From: Umbilicaria muhlenbergii
Lineage: Eukaryota; Ascomycota; Lecanoromycetes; Umbilicariales; Umbilicariaceae
Direction of reading: 5' to 3'
Length of the DNA stretch: 64,000 bases
NCBI GenBank assembly: GCA_000611775.1
Contig: KK106984.1
Coordinates: forward strand, 3,449,341-3,513,340
Of this stretch, positions 46,255 through 57,522 are shown one piece after another. A program made the position numbers and the translations under genes. Under the pieces are notes generated by a model, which had not been told where the DNA came from, searched no databases, and saw only the letters and a list, made by a program, of their open reading frames with translations. The number at the start of each line of letters is the position of its first letter. Position 1 is the first letter of the stretch.

Positions 46255-48189
46255 ATGCCAGATGGATATACGTTCCGATCGGAGCATTCTCGAAGCGCAC
46301 ACTCAGGATACGCTACCAAGAGTTACCACTACCAACCCGACGCGAGTAGTATCCGCGCCGACGTCCGTCTGCGGTCAAACACCTCTCTGCCCAAAGCTCA
46401 GGTATTATGCGAGAACAACGAGCCTACCAGCTTAGCCAGCCAGGTATACTCGGAGAATACCCCGCGACGTTCAACGCCGCGGCTGCAGCACAAGCAACCA
46501 GTCAACGGACTTCGAGATCTTTCAATGCCTATCGCGTATCCTGAGTCGACGACCTCGCCTCGTCGAACTCCCAATGGGAAGGCTCATTACTCCATGGCGA
46601 GTGAATACTCAAACCTTTCGCCCAGGAGCTTGCCGCAAAAGAAGCGTAAGGATAATGGCTTCAGGATGACTCTAAGGAGGTTTTTCGGAAGGAAATCTAG
46701 CAGAGGCCCGCCCCAGATTATTGGACCTGCCCAGAATCACCTAAGCGTAAGCAAGTGGAAAATTCCCCATGTATTAATTTCGCCTGACGGTTTCCAGGAT
46801 CCTGTAATCTTGACAACCTCAGCAATGGAGCCTCAGACTCAGCGATCGATGTCACTACCCATACAAGATGTCACTCATCAGAGCGCCTTGGGCTCACATT
46901 CACCGTTCATCCCGGCCGTATTGCCACCTGAAGGAGACACACATGAAGTGCTTCCAGTTCCACGTCTGTCGGAGAGACGTACAGCTAGTCTTCCCGGCGG
47001 ACCTCTGACAATACCATCTGGCGAGGTGGCTACCATTGACCCTGATGACCAAAACCTTGCCTCGGATACTCAACGATTTTCCGGATCTGGTGACATTGGA
47101 TTTGCAATAACAAGCGGCAGCAATCCTAAGCGGAGATCAAGGAGTGCTGATGAATTACGTGATATGAACAAAGAGCATCGCATGTCGCCGATCCAGTGGA
47201 GGCGGTGGAGGAGGAGGAGTGATGAGATAAGGTGTTGGAGGGAGAGCTCTGTCGAGATTCCTGCCATCTACGCCTCAATCGACCCGCAGCTGGCGGAGGA
47301 CGTTGAAGAGGCAGACATGCAAGCCAAGCACACCGTAACTCTTGAGCAGGGTCGCGAGAACGATGAAGAACCCGGAAACTTCGATTTCGGATTACTAGCC
47401 AGCGCAATGAACAGCCAAGAGAGGGTCGGTATCGATGACAGGGTTGTCACTCTCGAAGTCAAGATGATGGATCTCGAATACGCCATCTCCAAACTCCAAG
47501 CTCACACACCCGGACGACCAAGTATTCTTAGCGAACATCCAATCAGCGTAAGCGATTATTCCCAAGTGCCGGGTCTCCAAGAAGATGAGAACTCCCTTGA
47601 TCCCGAAAGCCTTGCTCTCACGCCTCCTCCTAAGCAATCTCACTCGAGCATTCGCGAGTCTACCGCATCCACTGCATCCACGTTCCTACACAAGCAACCG
47701 AACTCCTACTATTTGACTGAGCCATCGGTCTATACCAGTCTGCGCCCTTCAAGCACTTTTGCTACTCTGCGTCCACCCAAATTCATCGACCACCAACTCA
47801 CGTCCTCCCAATCAGCAAGAGAACCCACGTCCGCACGCTCAAGTATGGCAGCGGTCCTTACATTGGAGCACTACATGACGCTCACCTCACTCATCCGGCG
47901 CGAACAAGCCGCTCGAATGCGCCTGGAAGACCAAGTCACAAAATTACAAAAGCAGATTTCGGACCTCCAAAGAGCGCCATCGGGTCCTTGGATGTCGGGC
48001 CCGATGGGCAGTATGGGTTCTATCGCTCATGGCCCGCAGACGAGTCCACGTCGGGGTCGGCCGAGTCAGGAATCTCAGGGGACGGATACGGACGAGGATG
48101 GCTTTCAAGATGTGTACGAGACGCCGGCCGAGAGGAACGAGGTCGATTTCCAGGCGCTGGTGGCGGGAGAAGAGGGAGTGGCCTTCTGA
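46255..48189 (+). CDS. Uncharacterised Ser-rich protein with C-terminal coiled coil
   Basis: 644-aa single-exon protein, probably cytoplasmic or nuclear. Most of the chain is low-complexity and Ser/Pro/Arg-rich. A basic patch (KKRKRKDNGFRMTL-like, then RRFFGRKSSRGPP) lies near residues 125-155, and WRRWRRRSDEIRCWRESS near 310. Two predicted coiled coils occur: VVTLEVKMMDLEYAISKLQ (about 400-420) and MRLEDQVTKLQKQISDLQR (about 555-575), just before the acidic C-terminus DTDEDGFQDVYETPAERNE. This pattern (RSEHSRSAHSGY start, coiled coil near the end) is shared by hypothetical ascomycete proteins. No function can be assigned. An upstream exon ending before TTCGG at 46240 is possible. Confidence 0.6.
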   Translation: MPDGYTFRSEHSRSAHSGYATKSYHYQPDASSIRADVRLRSNTSLPKAQVLCENNEPTSLASQVYSENTPRRSTPRLQHKQPVNGLRDLSMPIAYPESTTSPRRTPNGKAHYSMASEYSNLSPRSLPQKKRKDNGFRMTLRRFFGRKSSRGPPQIIGPAQNHLSVSKWKIPHVLISPDGFQDPVILTTSAMEPQTQRSMSLPIQDVTHQSALGSHSPFIPAVLPPEGDTHEVLPVPRLSERRTASLPGGPLTIPSGEVATIDPDDQNLASDTQRFSGSGDIGFAITSGSNPKRRSRSADELRDMNKEHRMSPIQWRRWRRRSDEIRCWRESSVEIPAIYASIDPQLAEDVEEADMQAKHTVTLEQGRENDEEPGNFDFGLLASAMNSQERVGIDDRVVTLEVKMMDLEYAISKLQAHTPGRPSILSEHPISVSDYSQVPGLQEDENSLDPESLALTPPPKQSHSSIRESTASTASTFLHKQPNSYYLTEPSVYTSLRPSSTFATLRPPKFIDHQLTSSQSAREPTSARSSMAAVLTLEHYMTLTSLIRREQAARMRLEDQVTKLQKQISDLQRAPSGPWMSGPMGSMGSIAHGPQTSPRRGRPSQESQGTDTDEDGFQDVYETPAERNEVDFQALVAGEEGVAF

Positions 48190-48693
48190 GAGATATACCA
48201 ACGCACTAATACATCATCAATTGTTTCTAGTCTTTCGGCCCCAATCATTGGGATTGTTTCATCTGCATGGTGCTGGACACCTTGGGAATTCTTGACGGGG
48301 AGTTTTTCTGAGGGTTGGTGAATCTTGATGCTGTGAGGACGGTAATGATTCTGCATATATACCCCTGCTGGAGGCCTATTTGGACGACGAAAATGACAGG
48401 TGGTTCGCTGTGAGCTTAGGCTTGGTAGCCGTCATGCGGAATATGTGATCCATAGAAAGGAAGACATACAATCGTCGTAATAATAAGACGGACAATGAGA
48501 CTTTGACAGGCTCCCTTGAGTTGTGACATTGCCGGATCTGCGACTTTACTTACTCCGCCTGATGATCATCCTCAAATTGCTTGGGGCAGCTTGTCATCAC
48601 CAGCACGACCTGTCCACAAAGATGACAGAAGCTTGCAGACATGAAATGTGGATAAGGCAAGAGACAATTAGTGCTTTATTTGACAACAACTCA
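48190..48693. other. Intergenic region between convergent genes
   Basis: 504 bp, both 3' flanks. Nothing recognisable. Confidence 0.45.
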
Positions 48694-49650
48694 CTATCTG
48701 CCATACTCCTTGTTGAACTTATCCACCACCGCCTTCGTCGTCTTGACAATCTCAAGACACCCCGGCGAATCCGAATGACAGCATATCGAAATCGGATAAT
48801 CCCCAACCGGCAAATGCACCGTACTCCCATCCACCGCCGTGACCGACTCCGTCCTGACCTGCTGCTCCACATGCCTCTCCACATCCTCGAGTTTCCACGG
48901 CCTAGAAACACCAAAAAAACATAATTAGCTCTCCGCCTTCAAGAATTGGTGGCTTCCCAGACCTCTACCCAAACAACCAAGCAAGCCCAGAACAGAACAA
49001 ACAAAAACTCACTTCTTCTTCCGATCAATCACCAACATCCCATCCGCGCCATACTTGACGTCCCCATACATCTCCGCCCAAAACCGCACCCCCACCTCCC
49101 TCGCCGCCCTCTCCATCTCCGTCCCCGCCAACCCAAACACCGGCACCCCCGGCGGAATCCCCCGCATCACCGCCGCCGCCACCTCGTAGTCCCGACACAT
49201 CATGCCGTACAGCGCCCCGTGCGGCTTCACGTGGTGCAGCGGCACCCCTTCGCGGTCGAGGAAGCCCTTGAGCGCGCCGACTTGGTAGACGGTGAGGGCG
49301 GTGAGTTCGGCGGGGGTGAGCTTCATTTCGCGACGGCCGAAGCCTTGCAGGTCGGGCAGGCCCGGGTGCGCGCCGATGGAGATGGAGTGCGCGATGCAGG
49401 CGCGGACGGTCTCCATCATGATTACGGGGTCGCTGTGGGGGGGAGAGGGATTGGTGTCAGCGGATGGGTTGGAGTGGGGAGGTGGGAGTGGGGAGGTGGG
49501 GGTGGAGGGGGCTTACGAGGCGTGGAATCCGCAGGCGATGTTGGCGTGGTCGATTAGAGGGAGGAGGGCTTCGTCGGGGCCGCAGGACCAGTTGCCGTAG
49601 GCTTCGCCTAGGTCGACGTTTATGAGGGCTTTGTGCTTGATGGGACCCAT
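48694..49650 (-). CDS. pxpA: LamB/YcsF-family protein, 5-oxoprolinase subunit A (PxpA)-like
   Basis: 253-aa LamB/YcsF protein. Bacterial PxpA is the hydrolytic subunit of ATP-dependent 5-oxoprolinase (PxpABC), opening pyroglutamate to glutamate. Exons 49650-49517, 49432-49013 and 48901-48694 sum to 762 nt in frame. Family motifs: [31 protein letters not shown] with SDP after the splice, [53 protein letters not shown] and the C-terminal [16 protein letters not shown], i.e. the DLNE-like, CGFHAGDP, AHPSYPD, KPHGALYN and HGD positions. It starts 321 bp from the divergent carboxylase, whose KipA and KipI parts are the PxpC and PxpB homologues. This makes a shared pathway very likely. Confidence 0.88.
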
Positions 49651-49971
49651 GGTGGAGGGCTTGGTTGCTGTGAGGGTTCGAATTGGCGAGGAGGGAGTTG
49701 TGAGGGCTTATCGTGTTGGTCAGGGGGGGGGTTGGAGTGTTGCAGATCTTACGGAGCGTTCATCCGTGGTACAGGTCGACTTTACCCCTCCTTTCGAACC
49801 ATTTGGTGGTGTGGGGTAAAGGCTCCGGAAAGGAGGGCGTATGAACGGCGCCCATGGCTTGGAACTTCGTTGATAAGGATGGTCTGGGTACCAATGCCTT
49901 TTGCCGATCTGATCATGGTAATGTGAAAAAGTGAGACACCGTCGACGGTCTTTTGTATCTCGAATGAAGCA
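49651..49971. promoter_or_regulatory. Divergent promoter of pxpA-like and carboxylase genes
   Basis: 321 bp between two start codons in head-to-head orientation. No specific factor site recognised. The tight spacing suggests co-regulation. Confidence 0.5.
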
Positions 49972-52900
49972 ATGATGGAGAAACTGAAGACCCTCCTCGT
50001 AGCGAACCGCGGCGAGATCGCCACGCGAATCATCAGAACCGCAAAGTAAGCGATTCCCTTTCTGGACTCCCCTATCGGCAACAGCATTTCGTCATTGCTG
50101 ATGATTCTGTTTTAGATCACTGAATATTAGGACAATTGCTATATACACAGAGGCCGATGCGGCTTCTTCCCATGTTGTGCAGGCGGACGACCCCGTTCTA
50201 CTCCCTGGGGGAGATGCCAGGGGCTACCTGGATGGGTGAGGACGCTTTTCCTGTATCTCCAATGTCTAACTTGTCTCAAATCTCGCGCATGGTATAAGAA
50301 AAAGTCTTCTATGTGCTTGACTTTCCTCATTTTCTGGGTTGTTCTACTGCTTTATCATCCAAGGGGACGAAAGAAGAGGAAGCGAAAGTAGAAATACTTA
50401 TGCAGACCATCAGACTGTGTGAAGATCCCTTGTCGTGCCAGTTCATGTCTGATGGAACTTTGGTTGTGATAGTGATGCGATCATAAACATCGCCAAAGAA
50501 CATGGAGTAGATGCCATCATCCCTGGCTATGGGTTCCTCTCTGAGAATGCCGACTTTGCCAGAGCAGTCGCTGCTGCTGGTATGGTCTTCGTCGGACCCA
50601 GTCCAGATAGCATCGAATCCTTTGGTTTGAAGCACACTGCTCGGGGGCTTGCTACGAAAGCTGGTGTGCCAGTGGTTCCGGGGAGTCAAGGCTTGATACG
50701 GGACCAGGATGAGGCGGTCAAAGAAGCTGAAAGACTTAGCTTTCCAGTAGGCTGTGTTGTACCATCGATCCCATCAAGTCCTAATTGCTAATAATTCAGG
50801 TTATGCTGAAAGCCACGGCTGGCGGAGGCGGTATGGGTCTCGCTGCTTGCAAGAACGTTGAGGAGGTAAAGAAATCATTCGAAACCGTCAAATCACGCGG
50901 CGAGAACCTATTCAAGAATGCCGGAATCTTTATAGAAAAGTTCTACCCCGAATCCAGGCACATTGAGGTACAGGTCTTTGGTAACGGAATGGGTGATGCC
51001 ATTCATTTTGGTGAGAGAGAATGCTCCATTCAGAGACGACATCAAAAAGTGATTGAGGAATGCCCCAGTCCATTTGTCACGAACCATCCCCGTAAGTACC
51101 CGAAACGTCTCCACATCCTTTGACAGATCTTTGACCACCCGCAGACCTTAGGGAGAAGCTCGGGTCAGCAGCCGTAAGTCTTGCGGAGTCTATCAAATAC
51201 GGCTCAGCAGGCACCATCGAGTACTTGGTGGATGACAAGTCTGGTGACTTCTTCTTCCTCGAAATGAACACACGCTTACAGGTCGAGCATGGGATCACAG
51301 AACTATGCTACTCTGTCGATCTAGTAGAACTGATGCTAAGGCAAGCTGATGCTGAGTTAGCCGGTAAAGGAGGCTTAGGTGGTGAAGAGTTGAAAAATAT
51401 GCAGCCATCAGAACCCCATGGGGCCGCGATTGAAGCACGTGTATATGCAGAGAATCCAGCAAGAGATTATGCGCCATCTCCAGGCACACTCCAGATCGTG
51501 CAGTGGCATGAGATGGAGGGTTCGAGGATTGACACATGGGTCAGGACGGGAACAGTGGTGTCCTCGCACTATGATCCACTACTTGCGAAAGTCATGTTTC
51601 ACAGCTCATCTCGCGAAACCACTCTGAAGGGTATCCATGAACTACTTTCCAAATCACGAATCTGTGGGCCTCCAACCAATCTTGACTTCCTCGCAGCGAT
51701 CTTGCAGGATGAGGGCTTTGCTTCTGGCAGAACGTTGACCAAGTTCCTTACCCAATTCAAGTACTCCCCAGCGGCTATTGATGTGGTTTCTGGCGGTGCT
51801 TATACGCAAGTGCAAGATTACCCAGGAAGACCTACAATGGTATGTTCTGTTCCATCCCTCGGCGTAGAGTACGTCCACTTGAAGCTCACTAATTGCAGGG
51901 CCGTGGCTTCCCGCATGCAGGTCCAATGGACCCCCTGGCCTTCCAAATTGCTAACATGCTAGTTGGAAACCCATTCGGCTTGGAAGGTCTGGAGATCACC
52001 TTGAACGGACCGGAGCTCTTGTTTCTAGGGCCAGCCATTGTTTCAATCTGTGGTGCGCCCATGGAAACCAAGCTTGACGGCAAAACCGTTCCGATGTGGA
52101 CGAGGCTTAGAATCAGTGCTGGCGAGAAATTGTCGATTAACAAGACTACAGGAGGCGGTTGTAGGTCTTATCTGGCAGTATACGGTGGCTTTCCTGCCAT
52201 AGCTGAATGGTTCGGCTCCAAGGCTACGTCCCCAGGTGTGGGCGTAGGAGGCTATCAAGGTAGAGAGCTTGCCTCTGGTGATTTACTGGCGATTACCAAA
52301 GATATACCAGAGCATTTATCGAAAGATCTTGCACTCCCCAAAGAGCTTATCCCAGAGTATACGAAACACTGGGACATACTAGCTATGGTCGGGCCATACG
52401 ATGAGGGGTACCTATTGCCTGAAGACATCGACATGATATATGACACGAAGTGGCAAATCTCCCACAACGCCGCACGAGGTGGCATTCGTCTTATCGGACC
52501 CAAACCAAAGTGGGCTCGCTCAAATGGTGGAGAAGGTGGCAGCCATCCAAGTAATGTTGTCGAGTATGGCTATCCCGTAGGAACGCTGAATTGGACGGGA
52601 GACGATCCTTGCATCTTTCCTGTGGATTGTCCGGACTTTGGAGGTTTCGTGTCAAGTACCACGATCATCAAAGCCGATTACTGGAGGCTCGGGCAGATGA
52701 AAGCTGGAGATACCATGCAATACAAGAGAGTATCGCTATCGGACGCTCTCCGGAAGCGGAAGACGGTGAACGGCTTTTTAGATCAAGTAGCTCAGGCTTG
52801 CGCGGGGAAGATTAGCTTTGACAAGATTCAGCCCCTTGACTACTCCTCGTTACCTCCGTCTGCTGTGTCGGACGACCATGGGAAGGCGGTTCTCCACTAT

Positions 52901-54431
52901 ATCGCAGCAAGTGGTAATCGGCCTCAGACTTTCTACCGTCAGGTCAGTTATTCAGTAAACTCCTGCTTTGACTTGAACCCTCTGGGGTCATCGTGCACTG
53001 GTCCATGACTCCTGAACTGACTCGAGAATATGATACAGGGAGCCGATGACTATCTGCTTGTTGAGTACGGAGAAGGCAACTTCGATTTGAACCATCGATG
53101 TCGAGTCACCGCCCTTATCAAGGCTCTGAGGGATTCCACCGGCGAAATATCCTTCTCCAACGGTCTCATTAATACTGTGGGGTGTGGTACTTGTGAGTTT
53201 CCCCTGAAACTGAGCTTGAACAACAGTGGTGGTAGATGCGGTTGGAACGCTTCAAAATGTAGGTTGCTTATCTTAAAATTACTGACGCTCTGTCATCACA
53301 GCCTTGTTGCTCTATTATGATGGAGCGAAAATCCCGCAGGCAAAGCTCATATCGTATCTGGTCGACCTAGAGGCCAAGCTTGGCGACCTTAGCACAGCAA
53401 AGGTCCCCAGCCGCATCTTTAAGCTCCCCATCATCTTTGAAAGTCACCGCCAAACAGCAGCACTCCAGCGTTACATGGAGACTCAGCGGCCGTACGCATC
53501 ATACTTGCCTGACAACATGGAGTTCGTTGCCAAGAACAACGGCCTTGAGCGCAAAGATCTCGAGTGGATTCTTCTGAACTCAAGTCTCTTAGCGGTATCC
53601 GTTGGCTTCTTTTGCGCTCTGCCATTGTGCTTGCCAGTGGATCCAAGGCACAGGATCGGTTGTCCGAAAATGAATCCATCTCGAGTCTTTACTCCAGAAG
53701 GCCAAGTTAGCTGGGGAGGTTCTTGTATGGCTTTGTACAATGTTGAAAGCCCCGGCGGATACCAGCTGACCGGACTTACGATTCCTGGCGTGGACATTCT
53801 GGGCTCGAAAAATGGCTATTCGCTCGACCGGCCTTGGCTCTTCGAAGATTTTGACCAGCTTACCTTCCACGAGGTCAGTGAGGAGGAGTATGAGAGACAA
53901 TTGGCGGTTTTCCATAGTGGAAGGTACGAGTATGAGTGGGAAGAGACGGTTTTTGATATGAAAGAGCATAACGAACTACTGCAATCTACCAGGGATGAGG
54001 TGAAGGTAATCAGGGAGCGGCAAGCTAAAGCGCAAGCGGAGATGGATAAGTTGGAGAAAGAGCTGATGGAGAAGTGGACCAAGGAAAAGGCTGAAGGCAA
54101 GATACCAATGGACAAAGTGGAGGCTTTGTTGAATGGTATACAGCGTGGTCATCGATCTTAAGGAGCTGCTTAAGCTAACGTTAAATCAGATCCCCAGATT
54201 TCAAAGATCGAAAGCCCTTTGAATGCAAACGTCTGGAAAATACAGGTAAGCGAAGGTGATACGCTTGAAGCGAACCAAATTGTCGCTATCCTTGAAGCCA
54301 TGAAGTTGGAGATCTCGGTACGGGCGGAAGACGACTTGGCCGGGTCGACAGTTGAGAAACTCCTGGTCAGACCCAACGATGTTGTGAAAGCTGGAGATCC
54401 GCTGGTTTTGACACGGAAAGCGGCGAAATAA
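49972..54431 (+). CDS. Urea-carboxylase-like fusion: biotin carboxylase, KipA, KipI, BCCP
   Basis: About 1,240-aa biotin-dependent enzyme with roughly eight introns. In order: biotin carboxylase (KTLLVANRGEIATRIIRTAK; AIIPGYGFLSENADFA; ATP-grasp LKATAGGGGMGL; IEVQVFGNG; GERECSIQRRHQKVIEE; FLEMNTRLQVEH; ARVYAENP), KipA/AHS2 (GRGFPHAGPMDPLAFQIANMLVGN; YPVGTLNWTGDDPC), KipI/AHS1 (ADDYLLVEYGE; YMETQRPYASYLPDN; LPVDPRHRIGCPKMNP; GGYQLTGLTIPG) and a C-terminal biotinyl domain with ILEAMKLEI carrying the biotin Lys. The layout is that of fungal/bacterial urea carboxylase but without the N-terminal allophanate-hydrolase (amidase) domain of Dur1,2. KipA and KipI equal PxpC and PxpB, and PxpA lies divergently next door, so the substrate may be 5-oxoproline or another cyclic or urea-like amide. 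Intron 3 (about 50237-50471) is unusually long. Confidence 0.87.
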
Positions 54432-54614
54432 ACGCTCTTGAAGGATTTGTCAACACCTGCTAGCAGAGATGCTGTAAATTTAGGCTGTTGTAGTCGACTG
54501 TTGATAGACTCCTGGCAAAACAACAATCTCCCTCCCTGCTCTTACTAGGTACCCGTCGGTTATCCTCTGAGCAAAACCAGGCTCCAAGCCAATTCGCGGA
54601 TGCGCATCGCCATT

Positions 54615-55580
54615 TCAGGTAAACGTCATTCCCGAAGGCCTGCTCATACATCTCCACTCCACATTCCGTCCCCCAAGGCCCTCCACGCGCACAACGCGCT
54701 CTTGCTCCTGTTGCCGCCCCCGGCCAAGCACGAGGTCCAAACCAGTCTCCGTCCACCTGACCGTGCCGTCTTCACCGTCACCTTCGGTTTCCACCAGCAA
54801 TTTGAGTCTCTTGATCGGCCTCCCCACGCTTATCCACAGCCCGGATTCCCCCGCGCCTTCAATCGAAAGCTCCATCCCGCCTCCTCGACCGATGACCTGT
54901 CCCGACCGCTCCACCTCCGCCCCCTCCACTAGCCCCGGATCCAACCGGCCGGCTAAATCATCATCTCCCTCCCCGCCCTCTAACCGACTCGCTGCCTCCT
55001 CGGCCTCCCGTCGCTGCCCCACCCTCCCGATCCTGCCGACAATGTCCTTGAACGTCCTCGCGTGCACCGTATACACCAGCGGATTCCCCTCCACCGGATG
55101 GCTGTGCCCCAGACTCTTCACCCCCAGACACCACGCCCGTTCCTCCCGCCCCCTCACCACCCCCCTGTTGCTGACAATCACCTGCCACTTGCACCCCTTG
55201 GACATGAAATTCTCGCGCTTCCGCTGCCGGTTCTCCTCCGTGATCCCCCTCGCGTTGCGCGTGCTCCCCGGCGTGCCGTGGTGGATGCAGTGGTAGCGGG
55301 TCCACGAATCCTTCTTCGACGACGCCGTCACGACCGCGAAGCCGGCGCCGAAGGCGTAGTTCTGGAGCCGCTGCAGCGCTTCGGCCGGCGAGGGGAACTG
55401 TTCGTTGCGCAGCGGGGGGCGGAGCTGGTCGGGCGGGATGGTGGCGAGGGCGAGGCGGATTTTGTTTTGGAGGGCTGGGTCGAGGGAGGGGGAGGGGATC
55501 TGGGGCGGTTGCGGGGGGGGGGTCGGGTCCGGCGAGACTGCTCGGAGGACGCCGAAGCCTGAGGGGGGCTGGGCGGACAT
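54615..55580 (-). CDS. FAR1-like (WRKY-GCM1 fold) zinc-finger protein
   Basis: 321-aa single-exon protein. After a Pro-rich start, residues ~75-175 form a FAR1-type zinc-binding domain of the WRKY-GCM1 class: LQNYAFGAGFAVVTASSKKD, SWTRYHCIHHG, a basic stretch (ITEENRQRKRENF), KGCKWQVIVS, CLGVKSLGHSHP. The Cys residues in YHC and GCKW and the H.H in GHSHP are the likely ligands. This N-terminal domain is typical of MULE transposases. Here no transposase core follows, only an acidic/Gly-rich tail, so it looks like a domesticated regulator or a truncated remnant. It is divergent from the FAM32A homologue with 197 bp between starts. Confidence 0.65.
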   Translation of the reverse strand: MSAQPPSGFGVLRAVSPDPTPPPQPPQIPSPSLDPALQNKIRLALATIPPDQLRPPLRNEQFPSPAEALQRLQNYAFGAGFAVVTASSKKDSWTRYHCIHHGTPGSTRNARGITEENRQRKRENFMSKGCKWQVIVSNRGVVRGREERAWCLGVKSLGHSHPVEGNPLVYTVHARTFKDIVGRIGRVGQRREAEEAASRLEGGEGDDDLAGRLDPGLVEGAEVERSGQVIGRGGGMELSIEGAGESGLWISVGRPIKRLKLLVETEGDGEDGTVRWTETGLDLVLGRGRQQEQERVVRVEGLGGRNVEWRCMSRPSGMTFT

Positions 55581-55777
55581 GGTTGCGAGGCGGAGCGGGA
55601 CTTGGGGTTAATTGGTGGTGGCGGACTTGAGTGGCCGGAGGGGTTGAGGCGTTGTCGTTGTCATGGGTCGGTCGAGCTTTCGCGGGATCATTCTCAGCCT
55701 TATGCTCGCTTAGTGGAGCTCCAGGCTCCGAATTGGCGGTGGACTCTTCCTTCACATGGCCCTTCAAGGCGAACGTC

Positions 55778-56425
55778 ATGGGCTCCGATGACTATACCGC
55801 CGCACCTGTGGGTGGTAGTCTGAAGCTGAAGGGTGTCAAAGACGCCGGCATCTCGAAGCACAAGAAGAAGCGGAAGCGGCCAAAGCCTGAGAATGAGTCT
55901 GAGAGTGAAACAAAAGCCGGTGGGACATCGGCGGGAGAGGGAAATGTAACGACCGTGGGACGTACCTCCGAAGAGAGGGCTATGGAAGCAAGCGGTGGAG
56001 AGGAGAAAGAGGGGCTAGAAGACGGAACGCCTGGCCGGGGCAAGACAGAAGCAGAGCGCCGTCACGAGGAGGCGAGGCGGAAACGAGTATGTGGTCATGT
56101 TTTGGGTTAGGCATCATGGCGAAGTTCGCTGACTCTCCTGCCAGCTCGACGAACGCCTCAAACGTGAAGGGCTGAAAACGCATAAAGAGCGTGTGGAGGA
56201 ATTAAACCGGTATCTGAGCAATCTGAGTGAACATCATGATATGTACGTCCATGTTGCACTCCTTGTCAGAAACATGACCACTTCCGGGGAGGAGAGAGCG
56301 CCTGCGGTAATGGAAGGGGGGTTTTGGATTGAATCTGGATCAGGCTGTGCATGAGAAGGGCCGAAGAGTGCGGTGGGGCTGTTGCTGATTCGTGTTTCTA
56401 TAGGCCTAGAATAGGACCAGGATAA
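55778..56425 (+). CDS. FAM32A homologue (DUF1754), spliceosome-associated
   Basis: 142-aa basic protein of the FAM32A family. Human FAM32A sits in the catalytic-stage (C*) spliceosome and helps 3' splice-site use. Exons 55778-56086, 56145-56242 and 56404-56425 total 429 nt in frame. Hallmarks: GGSLKLKGVKDAGISKHKKK at the N-terminus, TEAERRHEEARRKR then LDERLKREGLKTHKERVEEL across intron 1, and NRYLSNLSEHHDMPRIGPG at the end, with the last exon of only 22 nt encoding the conserved PRIGPG. An in-frame GTG-initiated extension upstream looks like leader sequence. Nuclear; very likely orthologous. Confidence 0.88.
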
Positions 56426-56797
56426 CGGCGTGAGGAGGTTGATGAGCGGACAGAACAAAGGCTGGCAGACTATCAGGCTGGGGTGGCTGGTTTGGGTGTT
56501 GGGAGTAAGGAGGCATTGCGAACTGTAACCCCAGGTGTCTTGGAGGCTACTCGGCTGCCATAGCTGGTTCTCGCCCGTAGCATTTGTTTGGAACGGTCAG
56601 ACACGTTGTCCTCTTTACGGGTCCCATAAGGGGTCCCTGAACCTAGAAACGATTGGTCCTAATCTGTTCATCCTAACCAAGCTGGGTATACAATAACACT
56701 CAAAGCATGCGATTCAGGTATTCCCACCATTCCCCCCTTGAACTCTTTCAACATGGGCCCTTGGATCAGCTCCTCACGCCATGAAACCATCCATCCT
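56426..56797. other. Intergenic region between convergent genes
   Basis: 372 bp of 3' flanks, nothing recognisable. Confidence 0.45.
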
Positions 56798-57522
56798 CTA
56801 CAGGCCGGCCTTCGGGTTCGCGACCTTCTTCAACTCCTCCAGAATTGACGCCTCCAGACTTTCTGGCTTCGTAGTACTCGCCCACCTTTGCTTGACTTGA
56901 CCATCCGCGCCGATCAGGAACTTCTCGAAGTTCCACTTGATCCTCTTCAATCCCAACAGGCCCGGGATCTCCTTCTTCATCCACTCAAACACGGGCTCGG
57001 CCTTGTCGCCGTTGACATCCGTCTTGCCCAGGATGGGGAACGAAACGCCATAGTTGACTTGACAGAACTCCTGGATGGTGTCGTTCGAGCCCGGGTCTTG
57101 GCTGCCAAACTGGTTGCACGGGAAGCCGAGGACGAGGAAAGATTCGGGATATTGGGCTTTGATTTTCTTGTAGAGTTTTTCGAGACCCTCGAATTGGGGC
57201 GTGAAGCCGCACTTGGAGGCGGTATTCACCACGAGAACTACTTTGCCCTTGAGGTCGACCAGAGGGTAGGGTTGGCCCTTCTCTGGAAAAAGAATCAAAC
57301 GTCAGCGCTGTAGGTAGTCAAGATCTGGGAAGATAAAAACCTACTGTCCAAGGGCTTGAAATCATAGAAACTCGTCGCGGACGCCATGTTGCGCTTTGTT
57401 GGGGTAGGCTGATTTGGAGATGCCCAAGTGTTCAGAAAAGGCCTGCTCTTGGTGATGCCTGTTACTGCGGGTCGGTTGCCGATTTGTATACTTGTCTGGA
57501 AAAGTGATCTTGAAGCCTGCAT
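56798..57522 (-). CDS. hyr1: Glutathione/thioredoxin peroxidase, Hyr1/Gpx3-like
   Basis: Thiol peroxidase reducing H2O2 and lipid hydroperoxides; in yeast also the peroxide sensor for Yap1. Exons 57522-57345 and 57282-56798 give 220 aa. Catalytic positions: NTASKCGFTPQ (peroxidatic Cys in place of selenocysteine), GFPCNQFGSQDPGS (catalytic Gln and the resolving Cys of the atypical 2-Cys type) and IKWNFEKFLI (Trp/Asn). The first 45 residues, rich in Arg, Ser and Thr with no acids before FLNTWAS, look like a mitochondrial presequence. A second Met (MASATSFYDFKPLD) would give the cytosolic form, as in dual-localised fungal enzymes. Length beyond the presequence is normal. Confidence 0.9.
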
